64,000 nt of DNA from Paraburkholderia sp. BL21I4N1 (GCF_002973525.1 NZ_PVEN01000017.1:1-64000), one strand, 5' to 3'; numbered from the stretch's first letter, positions 17,718-26,737 are shown. Numbers and translations: made by a program. Notes: generated from the letters alone by a model not told the origin.

Positions 17718-19820
17718 GTGGCTCGCAAGACACCTATCGAGCGCTACCGTAACATCGGTATTAGCGCTCACATCGACGCCGGCAAAACGACGACGACCGA
17801 GCGCATCCTGTTCTATACCGGCGTGAACCACAAGATTGGTGAAGTTCACGACGGCGCTGCGACCATGGACTGGATGGAGCAGGAGCAGGAACGCGGCATC
17901 ACGATCACGTCCGCTGCTACCACGGCGTTCTGGAAAGGCATGGCCGGCGACCGCGCTGAGCACCGTATCAACATCATCGACACCCCGGGTCACGTCGACT
18001 TCACGATTGAAGTTGAGCGTTCGATGCGCGTGCTCGATGGCGCGTGCATGGTGTACTGCGCTGTGGGCGGCGTGCAGCCCCAGTCGGAAACCGTGTGGCG
18101 TCAGGCTAACAAGTACAAGGTTCCCCGTCTCGCGTTCATCAACAAGATGGACCGTACCGGCGCGAACTTCTTCAAGGTCTACGATCAGCTCAAGCTGCGT
18201 CTGAAGGCGAACCCGGTTCCGGTCGTGGTGCCTATCGGCGCGGAAGAAAACTTCACGGGCGTCGTCGATCTGCTGAAGATGAAGGCGATCATTTGGGACG
18301 AAGCGTCCCAAGGCACGAAGTTCTCGTACGAAGAAATCCCGGCAGAACTCGTCGACACGTGCAACGAATGGCGCGAGAAGATGATCGAAGCTGCCGCGGA
18401 GTCGAGCGAAGAGCTGATGAACAAGTACCTCGAAGAAGGCGAATTGACGGAAGCTGAAGTCGTCAAGGGCCTGCGCGACCGTACGATCGCTTGCGAAATC
18501 CAGCCGATGCTGTGCGGTACTGCGTTCAAGAACAAGGGCGTGCAGCGGATGCTTGACGCTGTGCTCGACTTCCTGCCGTCGCCGATCGACATTCCGCCGG
18601 TTACGGGTGAACTCGAAAACGGTGAAAAGGCTGAACGTCGCGCAGCTGACGACGAGAAATTCTCGTCCCTCGCATTCAAGATCATGACCGACCCGTTTGT
18701 CGGCCAACTGATCTTCTTCCGTGTCTATTCGGGCACGACGAAGTCGGGCGACACGCTCCTGAACGCGACCAAAGACAAGAAGGAACGTCTCGGTCGTATT
18801 CTGCTGATGCACGCAAATCAGCGCGAAGAAATCAAGGAAGTGCACGCGGGCGACATCGCTGCTGCAGTCGGCCTGAAAGATGCAACGACGGGCGACACGC
18901 TGTGCGACCCGCTGCATCCGATCGTGCTCGAGCGCATGATTTTCCCGGAGCCGGTTATTTCGCAGGCTGTTGAGCCGAAGACGAAGCCCGACCAGGAAAA
19001 GATGGGTCTGGCGTTGAACCGTCTGGCTCAGGAAGATCCGTCGTTCCGCGTTCAAACGGACGAAGAATCGGGTCAAACCATTATTTCGGGTATGGGCGAG
19101 CTCCACCTGGAAATTCTGGTCGACCGGATGAAGCGCGAGTTTGGCGTCGAAGCAACGGTTGGCAAGCCGCAAGTGGCTTACCGCGAAACGATCCGCGGCA
19201 AGGCGGAAGACGTCGACGGCAAGTTCGTCAAGCAGTCGGGTGGTCGCGGCCAGTACGGTCACGCGGTCATCACGCTCGAGCCGAACGAACAAGGCAAGGG
19301 CTACGAGTTCCTGGACGAAATCAAGGGCGGCGTGATTCCGCGTGAATACATCCCGGCAGTCGACAAGGGTATCCAGGAAACGCTGAAGGCTGGCGTGCTG
19401 GCAGGCTTCCCGGTCGTTGACGTGAAGGTTCACCTGACGTTCGGTTCGTACCACGACGTTGACTCGAACGAAAATGCGTTCCGCATGGCCGGTTCGATGG
19501 CGTTCAAGGAAGCGATGCGCAAGGCTCAACCGGTCATCCTCGAACCGATGATGGCTGTTGAAGTCGAAACGCCGGAAGATTACATGGGCAACGTGATGGG
19601 CGACCTGTCGGGCCGTCGCGGTATTGTTCAGGGCATGGAAGACATGATTGGCGGCGGCAAGATCGTTCGTGCCGAAGTCCCGCTGTCGGAAATGTTCGGC
19701 TACTCGACATCGCTGCGTTCGCTGAGCCAAGGTCGTGCAACGTACACGATGGAGTTCAAGCATTACGCTGAAGCACCGCGCAATGTGTCGGAAGCGATCA
19801 TCAACGCCAAGTCGAAATAA
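17718..19820 (+). CDS. fusA: elongation factor G
   Basis: A 700-residue translocase GTPase beginning at GTG 17718 after AGAGGA. The P loop is AHIDAGKTTTTE, switch II contains DTPGHVDFT and the base-recognition motif NKMD is near 140. Domains II-V follow, ending in the RGRATYTMEF-containing domain V. It lies upstream of the second tuf gene, the normal str-operon order. Confidence 0.99.
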   Translation: MARKTPIERYRNIGISAHIDAGKTTTTERILFYTGVNHKIGEVHDGAATMDWMEQEQERGITITSAATTAFWKGMAGDRAEHRINIIDTPGHVDFTIEVERSMRVLDGACMVYCAVGGVQPQSETVWRQANKYKVPRLAFINKMDRTGANFFKVYDQLKLRLKANPVPVVVPIGAEENFTGVVDLLKMKAIIWDEASQGTKFSYEEIPAELVDTCNEWREKMIEAAAESSEELMNKYLEEGELTEAEVVKGLRDRTIACEIQPMLCGTAFKNKGVQRMLDAVLDFLPSPIDIPPVTGELENGEKAERRAADDEKFSSLAFKIMTDPFVGQLIFFRVYSGTTKSGDTLLNATKDKKERLGRILLMHANQREEIKEVHAGDIAAAVGLKDATTGDTLCDPLHPIVLERMIFPEPVISQAVEPKTKPDQEKMGLALNRLAQEDPSFRVQTDEESGQTIISGMGELHLEILVDRMKREFGVEATVGKPQVAYRETIRGKAEDVDGKFVKQSGGRGQYGHAVITLEPNEQGKGYEFLDEIKGGVIPREYIPAVDKGIQETLKAGVLAGFPVVDVKVHLTFGSYHDVDSNENAFRMAGSMAFKEAMRKAQPVILEPMMAVEVETPEDYMGNVMGDLSGRRGIVQGMEDMIGGGKIVRAEVPLSEMFGYSTSLRSLSQGRATYTMEFKHYAEAPRNVSEAIINAKSK

Positions 19821-19868
19821 TCGCGCGGCAAAGTCATTCAACGATTAACTTTTTGAAAGAAGAGAAAC

Positions 19869-21059
19869 ATGGCTAAAGGTAAATTCGAACGGACCAAGCC
19901 GCACGTGAACGTCGGCACGATCGGTCACGTTGACCACGGCAAGACCACGCTGACGGCAGCGATCACGACGGTTCTGACGCAGAAGTTTGGCGGCGAAGCG
20001 AAGGCGTACGACCAGATCGACGCGGCGCCGGAAGAAAAGGCACGTGGCATCACGATCAACACGGCACACGTCGAGTACGAAACGGCTAACCGCCACTACG
20101 CACACGTCGACTGCCCGGGCCACGCTGACTATGTGAAGAACATGATCACGGGCGCAGCGCAGATGGACGGCGCGATCCTGGTGTGCTCGGCTGCAGACGG
20201 CCCGATGCCGCAAACGCGTGAGCACATCCTGCTGGCGCGTCAGGTTGGCGTTCCGTACATCATCGTGTTCCTGAACAAGTGCGACATGGTGGACGACGCT
20301 GAGTTGCTGGAACTGGTCGAGATGGAAGTTCGCGAACTCCTGTCGAAGTACGACTTCCCGGGCGACGACACACCGATCATCAAGGGTTCGGCCAAACTGG
20401 CGCTGGAAGGCGACAAGGGCGAGCTCGGCGAAGTGGCGATCATGAACCTGGCCGATGCGCTGGACACGTACATCCCGACGCCGGAGCGTGCAGTTGATGG
20501 CGCGTTCCTGATGCCGGTGGAAGACGTGTTCTCGATCTCGGGTCGTGGCACGGTGGTGACGGGTCGCGTTGAGCGCGGCATCGTGAAGGTCGGCGAAGAA
20601 ATCGAAATCGTCGGTATCAAGCCGACGGTGAAGACGACCTGCACGGGCGTGGAAATGTTCCGCAAGCTGCTGGACCAGGGTCAGGCAGGCGACAACGTTG
20701 GTATCCTGTTGCGCGGCACGAAGCGTGAAGACGTGGAGCGTGGCCAGGTTCTGGCGAAGCCGGGTTCGATCAACCCGCACACGCACTTCACGGCGGAAGT
20801 GTATGTGCTGAGCAAGGACGAAGGTGGCCGTCACACGCCGTTCTTCAACAACTATCGTCCGCAGTTCTACTTCCGTACGACGGACGTGACGGGCTCGATC
20901 GAGTTGCCGAAGGACAAGGAAATGGTCATGCCGGGCGACAACGTGTCGATCACGGTGAAGCTGATCAACCCGATCGCGATGGAAGAAGGTCTGCGTTTCG
21001 CAATTCGCGAAGGCGGCCGTACGGTCGGCGCTGGTGTGGTTGCTAAGATTCTCGAGTAA
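19869..21059 (+). CDS. tuf: elongation factor Tu, second copy
   Basis: A 396-residue EF-Tu with the same protein sequence as the copy at 637-1827. Codons 2, 3, 5, 6 and 7 use different synonymous third bases (GCT AAA GGT AAA TTC GAA here, GCC AAG GGT AAG TTT GAG there). From codon 8 to the stop the genes appear identical, and the flanks are unrelated. This is the str-operon copy, 48 bases after fusA, with an AGAAGAGAAA ribosome-site region. Confidence 0.99.
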   Translation: MAKGKFERTKPHVNVGTIGHVDHGKTTLTAAITTVLTQKFGGEAKAYDQIDAAPEEKARGITINTAHVEYETANRHYAHVDCPGHADYVKNMITGAAQMDGAILVCSAADGPMPQTREHILLARQVGVPYIIVFLNKCDMVDDAELLELVEMEVRELLSKYDFPGDDTPIIKGSAKLALEGDKGELGEVAIMNLADALDTYIPTPERAVDGAFLMPVEDVFSISGRGTVVTGRVERGIVKVGEEIEIVGIKPTVKTTCTGVEMFRKLLDQGQAGDNVGILLRGTKREDVERGQVLAKPGSINPHTHFTAEVYVLSKDEGGRHTPFFNNYRPQFYFRTTDVTGSIELPKDKEMVMPGDNVSITVKLINPIAMEEGLRFAIREGGRTVGAGVVAKILE

Positions 21060-21093
21060 AATCGCGGGTTGAACTTGCAGTAAGTGGTGCCCG

Positions 21094-21128
21094 GAGCCGG
21101 GCGCCGGCCCACGGCGGGCGCCCGGCTC
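21094..21128 (+). terminator. strong hairpin between tuf and rpsJ
   Basis: A perfect 12-bp GC-rich stem (GAGCCGGGCGCC / GGCGCCCGGCTC) with an 11-base loop, followed by a T-rich stretch (TACGTTCTTTTA). It could terminate part of the str transcript before rpsJ. Confidence 0.6.
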
Positions 21129-21185
21129 TACGTTCTTTTACTATCTGGCGGCGCAATACCGCCTCGCTCTTTCCAAGGAATTGTC

Positions 21186-21497
21186 ATGCAGAACCAGAAA
21201 ATCCGCATTCGCCTGAAGGCTTTCGACTATCGTCTGATCGATCAATCGGCAGCGGAAATTGTCGACACGGCAAAGCGGACCGGTGCAATCGTTCGCGGCC
21301 CGGTGCCCCTGCCGACCCGCATCCAACGTTTCGACATCCTGCGCTCGCCGCACGTCAACAAGACGTCGCGCGATCAGCTCGAAATCCGTACGCACCAACG
21401 TCTGATGGACATCGTCGATCCGACGGATAAGACTGTCGACGCACTGATGAAGCTGGATCTGCCGGCTGGTGTGGACGTTGAAATCAAGCTGCAATAA
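21186..21497 (+). CDS. rpsJ: 30S ribosomal protein S10
   Basis: 103 residues from ATG 21186 (MQNQKIRIRLKAFDYRLIDQ), with AAGGAA just upstream. S10 is both a 30S head protein and NusE, the partner of NusB and NusG in antitermination. Its conserved loop GPVPLPTRIQRF is present. A promoter-like element follows before rplC, so rpsJ may belong mainly to the str transcript. Confidence 0.98.
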   Translation: MQNQKIRIRLKAFDYRLIDQSAAEIVDTAKRTGAIVRGPVPLPTRIQRFDILRSPHVNKTSRDQLEIRTHQRLMDIVDPTDKTVDALMKLDLPAGVDVEIKLQ

Positions 21498-21547
21498 GGC
21501 TTCCAGCGGTTGCCCAGTCCGCAGGGTAACGCTAAGTCATTGATTGC

Positions 21548-21576
21548 TTGCGGAAAACGAAAGGTCTCGCTATAAT
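21548..21576 (+). promoter_or_regulatory. candidate promoter before rplC
   Basis: A perfect -10 TATAAT (21571-21576) lies 17 bp after TTGCGG (21548-21553, a half-match). The predicted start is near 21583. The leader then contains a GCGC-ATTT-GCGC hairpin and a perfect 14-base palindrome GCATGAATTCATGC (21621-21634) before the rplC ribosome site. Confidence 0.65.
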
Positions 21577-21698
21577 AGTGGGCTTTTCGCGCATTTGCGC
21601 AAAAAAGTCGGTGTGCTGCAGCATGAATTCATGCCCGAAACGGCACCGGCATTTTGTAAATTAGCCCCGACCAATCGCAGTCGGGAATGGAGAAAACG

Positions 21699-22358
21699 AT
21701 GAGCCTTGGACTCGTAGGTCGCAAGGTTGGCATGACCCGTATCTTCACGGCAGAAGGGGATTCGATTCCCGTTACCGTGCTGGACGTGTCCGACAACCGC
21801 GTGACGCAGATCAAGACTGTTGAAACCGACGGCTACACGGCCGTGCAGGTTGCATTCGGTACGCGCCGTGCATCGCGCGTGACGAAGCCGTTGGCCGGTC
21901 ATCTCGCCAAAGCCGGTGTTCAAGCCGGTGAAATCCTCAAAGAATTCCAGATCGATGCCGCTAAGGCTGCCGAGTTGTCGAGCGGCACCGTGGTTGGCCC
22001 CGAGCTGTTCGAAGTAGGCCAGAAGGTCGACGTGCAAGGCGTGTCGATCGGTAAGGGCTACGCCGGTACCATCAAGCGTTACAACTTCGCATCCGGCCGT
22101 GCATCGCACGGTAACTCGCGCTCGCACAACGTGCCGGGTTCGATCGGTATGGCGCAAGATCCGGGTCGTGTTTTCCCGGGTAAGCGCATGACCGGTCACA
22201 TGGGTGACGACACGGTGACGGTGCAAAACCTCGAGATCGCTCGTATCGACGCTGACCGCAAGCTGTTGCTGGTCAAGGGCGCCGTTCCGGGTGCGAAGGG
22301 TGGCAAGGTATTCGTTACGCCGGCCGTGAAGACGCGTGCTGTGAAAGGAGCGAAATAA
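21699..22358 (+). CDS. rplC: 50S ribosomal protein L3
   Basis: 219 residues from ATG 21699 (MSLGLVGRKVGMTRIF), with GGAG seven bases upstream; an earlier in-frame ATG at 21687 lacks such a site. L3 starts 50S assembly near the peptidyl-transferase centre. GMAQDPGRVFPGKRM is diagnostic. Its TAA shares one base with the ATG of rplD. Confidence 0.98.
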   Translation: MSLGLVGRKVGMTRIFTAEGDSIPVTVLDVSDNRVTQIKTVETDGYTAVQVAFGTRRASRVTKPLAGHLAKAGVQAGEILKEFQIDAAKAAELSSGTVVGPELFEVGQKVDVQGVSIGKGYAGTIKRYNFASGRASHGNSRSHNVPGSIGMAQDPGRVFPGKRMTGHMGDDTVTVQNLEIARIDADRKLLLVKGAVPGAKGGKVFVTPAVKTRAVKGAK

Positions 22359-22978
22359 TGGAACTTAAGCTCCTGAATGCCAATGGTCAGGAAGGTGCGG
22401 GCGTTAGCGCGTCGGACGTTGTGTTCGGTCGCGATTACAACGAAGCGCTGATTCACCAGGTCGTGGTTGCGTACCAGGCGAATGCCCGTAGCGGCAACCG
22501 CGCGCAGAAGGATCGTGAGCAAGTCAAGCACACGACCAAAAAGCCGTGGCGCCAAAAGGGTACGGGCCGTGCTCGTGCCGGTATGTCGTCGAGCCCGTTG
22601 TGGCGCGGCGGTGGCCGTATCTTCCCGAATTCGCCGGAAGAAAACTTTTCGCACAAGGTTAATAAGAAGATGCATCGCGCAGGTCTCTGCTCGATCTTCT
22701 CGCAGCTGGCCCGCGAAGGCCGCATCTCGGTGGTCGACGAGCTGACGCTCGAAGCGCCGAAGACGAAGCTGCTGGCCGAAAAATTCAAGGCGATGGGTCT
22801 CGATTCCGTGCTGGTGATTACCGACACGGTTGACGAAAACCTGTACCTCGCGTCGCGCAACCTCGCCCATGTGGCGGTTGTCGAGCCGCGTTACGCCGAC
22901 CCGCTGTCGCTGATCTACTTCAAGAAGATCCTGATCACGAAGGCTGCGGTCGCCCAGATCGAGGAGTTGCTGTCATGA
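22358..22978 (+). CDS. rplD: 50S ribosomal protein L4
   Basis: 206 residues. L4 lines the exit tunnel with its long loop (KKPWRQKGTGRARAG near 60-75), and in E. coli represses the S10 operon. It overlaps rplC by one base at the start and rplW by four at the end, a translationally coupled arrangement. Confidence 0.98.
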   Translation: MELKLLNANGQEGAGVSASDVVFGRDYNEALIHQVVVAYQANARSGNRAQKDREQVKHTTKKPWRQKGTGRARAGMSSSPLWRGGGRIFPNSPEENFSHKVNKKMHRAGLCSIFSQLAREGRISVVDELTLEAPKTKLLAEKFKAMGLDSVLVITDTVDENLYLASRNLAHVAVVEPRYADPLSLIYFKKILITKAAVAQIEELLS

Positions 22979-23289
22979 GCGAGATTCGCAAAAACGATCA
23001 TCGTTTGATGCAGGTCCTGCTCGCGCCGGTGATCTCCGAAAAGGCGACGCTGGTGGCCGACAAGAACGAGCAAGTAGTGTTCGAAGTCGCGCCCGATGCC
23101 ACGAAGCAGGAAGTGAAGGCTGCAGTCGAGCTGCTGTTCAAGGTGGAAGTCAATTCCGTCAACGTGCTGGTCTCGAAGGGCAAAGCGAAGCGCTTTGGTC
23201 GTTTCATGGGTAAGCGCAAAGACGTGAAGAAGGCATATGTCTGCCTGAAGCCCGGCCAGGAAATCAACTTTGAAGCGGAGGCCAAGTAA
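22975..23289 (+). CDS. rplW: 50S ribosomal protein L23
   Basis: 104 residues. L23 sits at the tunnel exit and is the docking site for trigger factor and SRP. LLAPVISEKATLVADKNEQVVFEV is the conserved start. ATGA overlap with rplD; rplB begins two bases after its stop. Confidence 0.98.
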   Translation: MSEIRKNDHRLMQVLLAPVISEKATLVADKNEQVVFEVAPDATKQEVKAAVELLFKVEVNSVNVLVSKGKAKRFGRFMGKRKDVKKAYVCLKPGQEINFEAEAK

Positions 23290-23291
23290 TC

Positions 23292-24119
23292 ATGGCAATC
23301 GTTAAAGTTAAGCCGACTTCGCCGGGTCGCCGCGCGATGGTCAAGGTGGTCAATAAGGATCTGCATAAGGGCAAGCCGTTCGCACCGCTGCTCGACGCGC
23401 AATCCTCGACCGCCGGCCGTAATAACAACGGCCACATTACCACGCGTCACAAAGGCGGCGGTCACAAGCATCACTATCGCGTTGTCGATTTCCGTCGCAA
23501 TAAGGACGGCATCGCGGCGAAGGTTGAGCGCCTCGAGTACGATCCGAACCGTAGCGCGAACATTGCGCTGGTTCTGTACGCAGACGGCGAACGACGTTAC
23601 ATCATTGCTCCGAAGGGTCTCACTGTCGGCCAGCAACTGATGTCGGGTTCCGAGGCTCCGATCCGCGCTGGTAATACGCTGCCGATCCGCAACATTCCGG
23701 TCGGTACGACGATCCACTGCATCGAAATGCTGCCAGGCAAGGGTGCGCAAATGGCGCGTTCGGCTGGCACATCCGCGATGTTGCTGGCTCGTGAAGGAAT
23801 CTACGCACAGGTCCGCCTGCGCTCTGGTGAAATCCGCCGCGTTCACGTTGAATGCCGCGCGACGATTGGTGAAGTTGGCAACGAAGAGCACAGCCTCCGT
23901 CAAATCGGTAAGGCTGGCGCGAACCGCTGGCGCGGTATCCGCCCGACGGTGCGCGGCGTTGCAATGAACCCGGTTGATCACCCGCACGGCGGTGGTGAAG
24001 GCAAGACGGCTGCAGGTCGCGATCCGGTGAGCCCGTGGGGCACGCCTGCTAAGGGTTATCGCACCCGCAGCAACAAGCGCACGACGAGCATGATCGTCCA
24101 GCGCCGTCACAAGCGTTAA
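23292..24119 (+). CDS. rplB: 50S ribosomal protein L2
   Basis: 275 residues. L2 binds 23S rRNA near the peptidyl-transferase centre and bridges to 30S. The near-invariant NPVDHPHGGGEGK motif near 225-237 and the basic C-terminus TTSMIVQRRHKR are present. Tightly spaced in the S10 operon. Confidence 0.99.
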   Translation: MAIVKVKPTSPGRRAMVKVVNKDLHKGKPFAPLLDAQSSTAGRNNNGHITTRHKGGGHKHHYRVVDFRRNKDGIAAKVERLEYDPNRSANIALVLYADGERRYIIAPKGLTVGQQLMSGSEAPIRAGNTLPIRNIPVGTTIHCIEMLPGKGAQMARSAGTSAMLLAREGIYAQVRLRSGEIRRVHVECRATIGEVGNEEHSLRQIGKAGANRWRGIRPTVRGVAMNPVDHPHGGGEGKTAAGRDPVSPWGTPAKGYRTRSNKRTTSMIVQRRHKR

Positions 24120-24129
24120 GGAGTAGGCA

Positions 24130-24405
24130 ATGGCACGTTCTGTAAAAAAAGGTCCGTTCTGCGACGCCCATTTGCTGAAGAAAGTTGAGGCGGCAGCAGC
24201 TTCGCGGGATAAGAAGCCGATCAAAACCTGGTCGCGTCGCTCGACGATCCTCCCGGATTTCATCGGTCTGACGATCGCCGTCCACAACGGCCGTCAGCAC
24301 GTTCCGGTGTATGTCTCGGAAAACATGGTCGGCCACAAGCTTGGCGAGTTCGCACTGACCCGTACGTTTAAGGGTCATGCAGCCGACAAGAAGGCTAAGA
24401 AATAA
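24130..24405 (+). CDS. rpsS: 30S ribosomal protein S19
   Basis: 91 residues. S19 binds the 30S head with S13. MARSVKKGPFCDAHLLKKV and GHKLGEFALTRTFKGH are the family signatures. AAGGAG precedes the start, and rplV begins 10 bases after the stop. Confidence 0.99.
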   Translation: MARSVKKGPFCDAHLLKKVEAAAASRDKKPIKTWSRRSTILPDFIGLTIAVHNGRQHVPVYVSENMVGHKLGEFALTRTFKGHAADKKAKK

Positions 24406-24415
24406 GGGGCTCATG

Positions 24416-24745
24416 ATGGAAGTGAAAGCAATTCATCGCGGTGCCCGCATCTCGGCGCAGAAAACGCGCCTTGTGGCTGACCAGATCCGCGGTTTGCCGG
24501 TCGACAAGGCGCTGAACGTTCTGACGTTCTCGCCGAAGAAGGCTGCGGGAATCGTGAAAAAGGTTGTGCTGTCGGCGATCGCGAATGCGGAGCATAACGA
24601 AGGCGCTGATATCGACGAGCTCAAGGTAACGAGCATCATGGTCGACAAGGCTGCCTCGCTGAAGCGTTTTACTGCGCGCGCTAAAGGCCGCGGTAACCGC
24701 ATCGAGAAGCAATCCTGTCACATCACTGTGACGGTCGGGAATTAA
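24416..24745 (+). CDS. rplV: 50S ribosomal protein L22
   Basis: 109 residues from ATG 24416, chosen over the adjacent ATG 24413 because AGGGG lies six bases upstream and MEVKAIHRGARISAQK is the family N-terminus. L22 lines the exit tunnel; its beta-hairpin tip contains KRFTARAKGRGNRI. Confidence 0.96.
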   Translation: MEVKAIHRGARISAQKTRLVADQIRGLPVDKALNVLTFSPKKAAGIVKKVVLSAIANAEHNEGADIDELKVTSIMVDKAASLKRFTARAKGRGNRIEKQSCHITVTVGN

Positions 24746-24756
24746 GGGGTCATACG

Positions 24757-25554
24757 ATGGGACAGAAAATTCATCCGACTGGCTTCCGTTTGGCCGTCAG
24801 CCGCAATTGGGCGTCGCGTTGGTACGCGAACAACAACAATTTCGCGGCGATGTTGCAGGAAGACATCGGTGTTCGTGAATACCTGAAGAAGAAGCTGAAG
24901 AATGCTTCGGTTGGTCGCGTCGTTATCGAGCGTCCGGCGAAAAACGCGCGCATCACGATTTATAGCTCGCGTCCGGGTGTCGTCATCGGTAAGAAGGGCG
25001 AGGATATCGAGTTGTTGAAGTCGGAACTGCAACGTCGCATGGGCGTTCCGGTCCACGTCAACATCGAAGAAATCCGCAAGCCGGAAACCGATGCGCAACT
25101 GATCGCGGATTCGATCACGCAGCAGCTCGAGCGCCGGATTATGTTTCGCCGCGCAATGAAGCGTGCTATGCAAAACGCAATGCGTCTGGGTGCTCAAGGC
25201 ATCAAGATCATGAGCGCAGGCCGCCTGAACGGTATCGAAATCGCTCGTACGGAATGGTATCGCGAAGGTCGCGTGCCGCTTCATACACTGCGTGCTGATA
25301 TCGACTACGCAACTTCGGAAGCGAAGACGACGTACGGCATCATCGGTGTGAAGGTGTGGGTCTATAAGGGCGATACGCTCGGCCGCAATGACGCACCGGT
25401 GGTTGAAGAAGTCGCCGAAGAAAAGCGTCCGCGCCGCAATGCACGTCCGGGTGGCGATCGCCGTCCGCGTCGCGATGGTGAAGGTGCTGGTCCGGCAGGT
25501 GCACGCCGTGGCGCTCCTCGTCGTGCTGGCGGTGACGGTAAGACTGGAGAATAA
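24757..25554 (+). CDS. rpsC: 30S ribosomal protein S3
   Basis: 265 residues, longer than E. coli S3 (233). The KH RNA-binding motif PGVVIGKKGEDIE lies near residue 70. From about 215 the protein carries an Arg/Gly/Pro-rich tail (EKRPRRNARPGGDRRPRR) that accounts for the extra length. S3 shapes the mRNA entry pore. Confidence 0.98.
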   Translation: MGQKIHPTGFRLAVSRNWASRWYANNNNFAAMLQEDIGVREYLKKKLKNASVGRVVIERPAKNARITIYSSRPGVVIGKKGEDIELLKSELQRRMGVPVHVNIEEIRKPETDAQLIADSITQQLERRIMFRRAMKRAMQNAMRLGAQGIKIMSAGRLNGIEIARTEWYREGRVPLHTLRADIDYATSEAKTTYGIIGVKVWVYKGDTLGRNDAPVVEEVAEEKRPRRNARPGGDRRPRRDGEGAGPAGARRGAPRRAGGDGKTGE

Positions 25555-25556
25555 CG

Positions 25557-25973
25557 ATGCTGCAACCGAAACGCAGAAAGTATCGCAAAGAACAGAAGGG
25601 TCGTAACACCGGCGTCGCCACCCGCGGTAACGCAGTGTCGTTCGGTGAGTTCGGCCTGAAGGCTATCGGTCGTGGTCGTTTGACTGCACGCCAGATTGAA
25701 GCGGCGCGTCGTGCAATGACGCGTCACATCAAGCGTGGTGGCCGTATCTGGATCCGCATTTTCCCGGACAAGCCGATCTCGCATAAGCCGGCTGAAGTAC
25801 GGATGGGTAACGGTAAGGGTAACCCTGAGTACTACGTCGCAGAGATTCAACCGGGCAAGATGCTGTACGAAATGGACGGCGTAACCGAAGAGCTGGCACG
25901 CGAAGCGTTCCGTCTGGCTGCAGCTAAGCTGCCGCTTAAGACGACGTTTATCGTGCGTCAGCTCGGCGCCTAA
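25557..25973 (+). CDS. rplP: 50S ribosomal protein L16
   Basis: 138 residues, full length (MLQPKRRKYRKEQKGRN). L16 contacts A-site tRNA. RQIEAARRAMTRHIKRGGRIWIR and MGNGKGNPEYYVAEI are diagnostic. It starts two bases after rpsC. Confidence 0.99.
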   Translation: MLQPKRRKYRKEQKGRNTGVATRGNAVSFGEFGLKAIGRGRLTARQIEAARRAMTRHIKRGGRIWIRIFPDKPISHKPAEVRMGNGKGNPEYYVAEIQPGKMLYEMDGVTEELAREAFRLAAAKLPLKTTFIVRQLGA

Positions 25974-25983
25974 GGAGCAAATG

Positions 25984-26178
25984 ATGAAGGCTTCCGAACT
26001 TCACCAGAAAGATCAGGCCGCGCTCAACAAGGAGCTGTCGGACCTGTTGAAGGCGCAATTCGGCCTGCGCATGCAACTCGCGACCCAGCAGCTCACGAAC
26101 ACGAGCCAGCTGAAGAAGGTTCGTCGCGACATCGCACGTGTGCGGACCGTCCTGACTGAGAAGGCGAACCAGAAATGA
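25984..26178 (+). CDS. rpmC: 50S ribosomal protein L29
   Basis: 64 residues from ATG 25984; the preceding ATG at 25981 is only three bases from AGGAG, so the second is preferred. A two-helix protein at the tunnel exit ([29 protein letters not shown]). Overlaps rpsQ by four bases (ATGA). Confidence 0.96.
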
Positions 26179-26447
26179 ACGATAGCGTAAAAACCTCGCT
26201 CAAGCGGACGCTGGTCGGCAAGGTCGTCAGCAACAAGATGGACAAGACGGTCACCGTGCTGGTTGAGCACCGCGTGAAGCACCCGATCTACGGCAAGTAC
26301 GTCGTGCGTTCGAAGAAGTACCACGCGCACGACGATGCGAACACGTACAACGAGGGCGACCTCGTTGAAATCCAGGAAACGCGTCCGATTTCGAAGACGA
26401 AAGCTTGGGTTGTGGCTCGCTTGGTCGAGGCTGCTCGCGTCATCTGA
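26175..26447 (+). CDS. rpsQ: 30S ribosomal protein S17
   Basis: 90 residues, an OB-fold primary 16S rRNA-binding protein. [21 protein letters not shown] and [20 protein letters not shown] are typical. Last gene of the S10 operon; a 290-base gap with a promoter-like dyad follows. Confidence 0.98.
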
Positions 26448-26491
26448 CGCCGCAAAGTTGTAGAAGTAATTGAAATCGCAGTAGGTTTCGC

Positions 26492-26528
26492 TTGCAAGAC
26501 CGAGATTATGTGATATGATCTCGGTCTT
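26492..26528 (+). promoter_or_regulatory. candidate spc operon promoter inside a perfect dyad
   Basis: TTGCAA (26492-26497), a 16-bp spacer and TATGAT (26514-26519) form a reasonable sigma-70 promoter. The same bases hold a perfect 11-bp inverted repeat, AAGACCGAGAT at 26496-26506 and ATCTCGGTCTT at 26518-26528. The -10 box falls across its centre and right arm. The remaining leader to rplN (26529-26737) shows no gene. Confidence 0.55.
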
Positions 26529-26737
26529 CCCTCTTTTATGGGAGCCCCGTCGCGGGCGAAGTTGGTGGGGGAAGCGGTTCGGGCGCCAGTCTGTTCCGTA
26601 GGATTCACCGGATTGCGATGGCGGGTTTCGTTTGCCGTCGCTGCTGTTCATACCCAAGCAGCCGATTGGCTGACGGGACCAAGACTGACCGGGTACGCCA
26701 TGGTGGTGTGGCCGGATTAAGTTGGGAAAGATAAACC

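Noticed and set aside
19869..21059. Second tuf gene as an assembly duplication
   Set aside because: The flanks differ completely, each copy sits in its expected operon, and the first codons differ.
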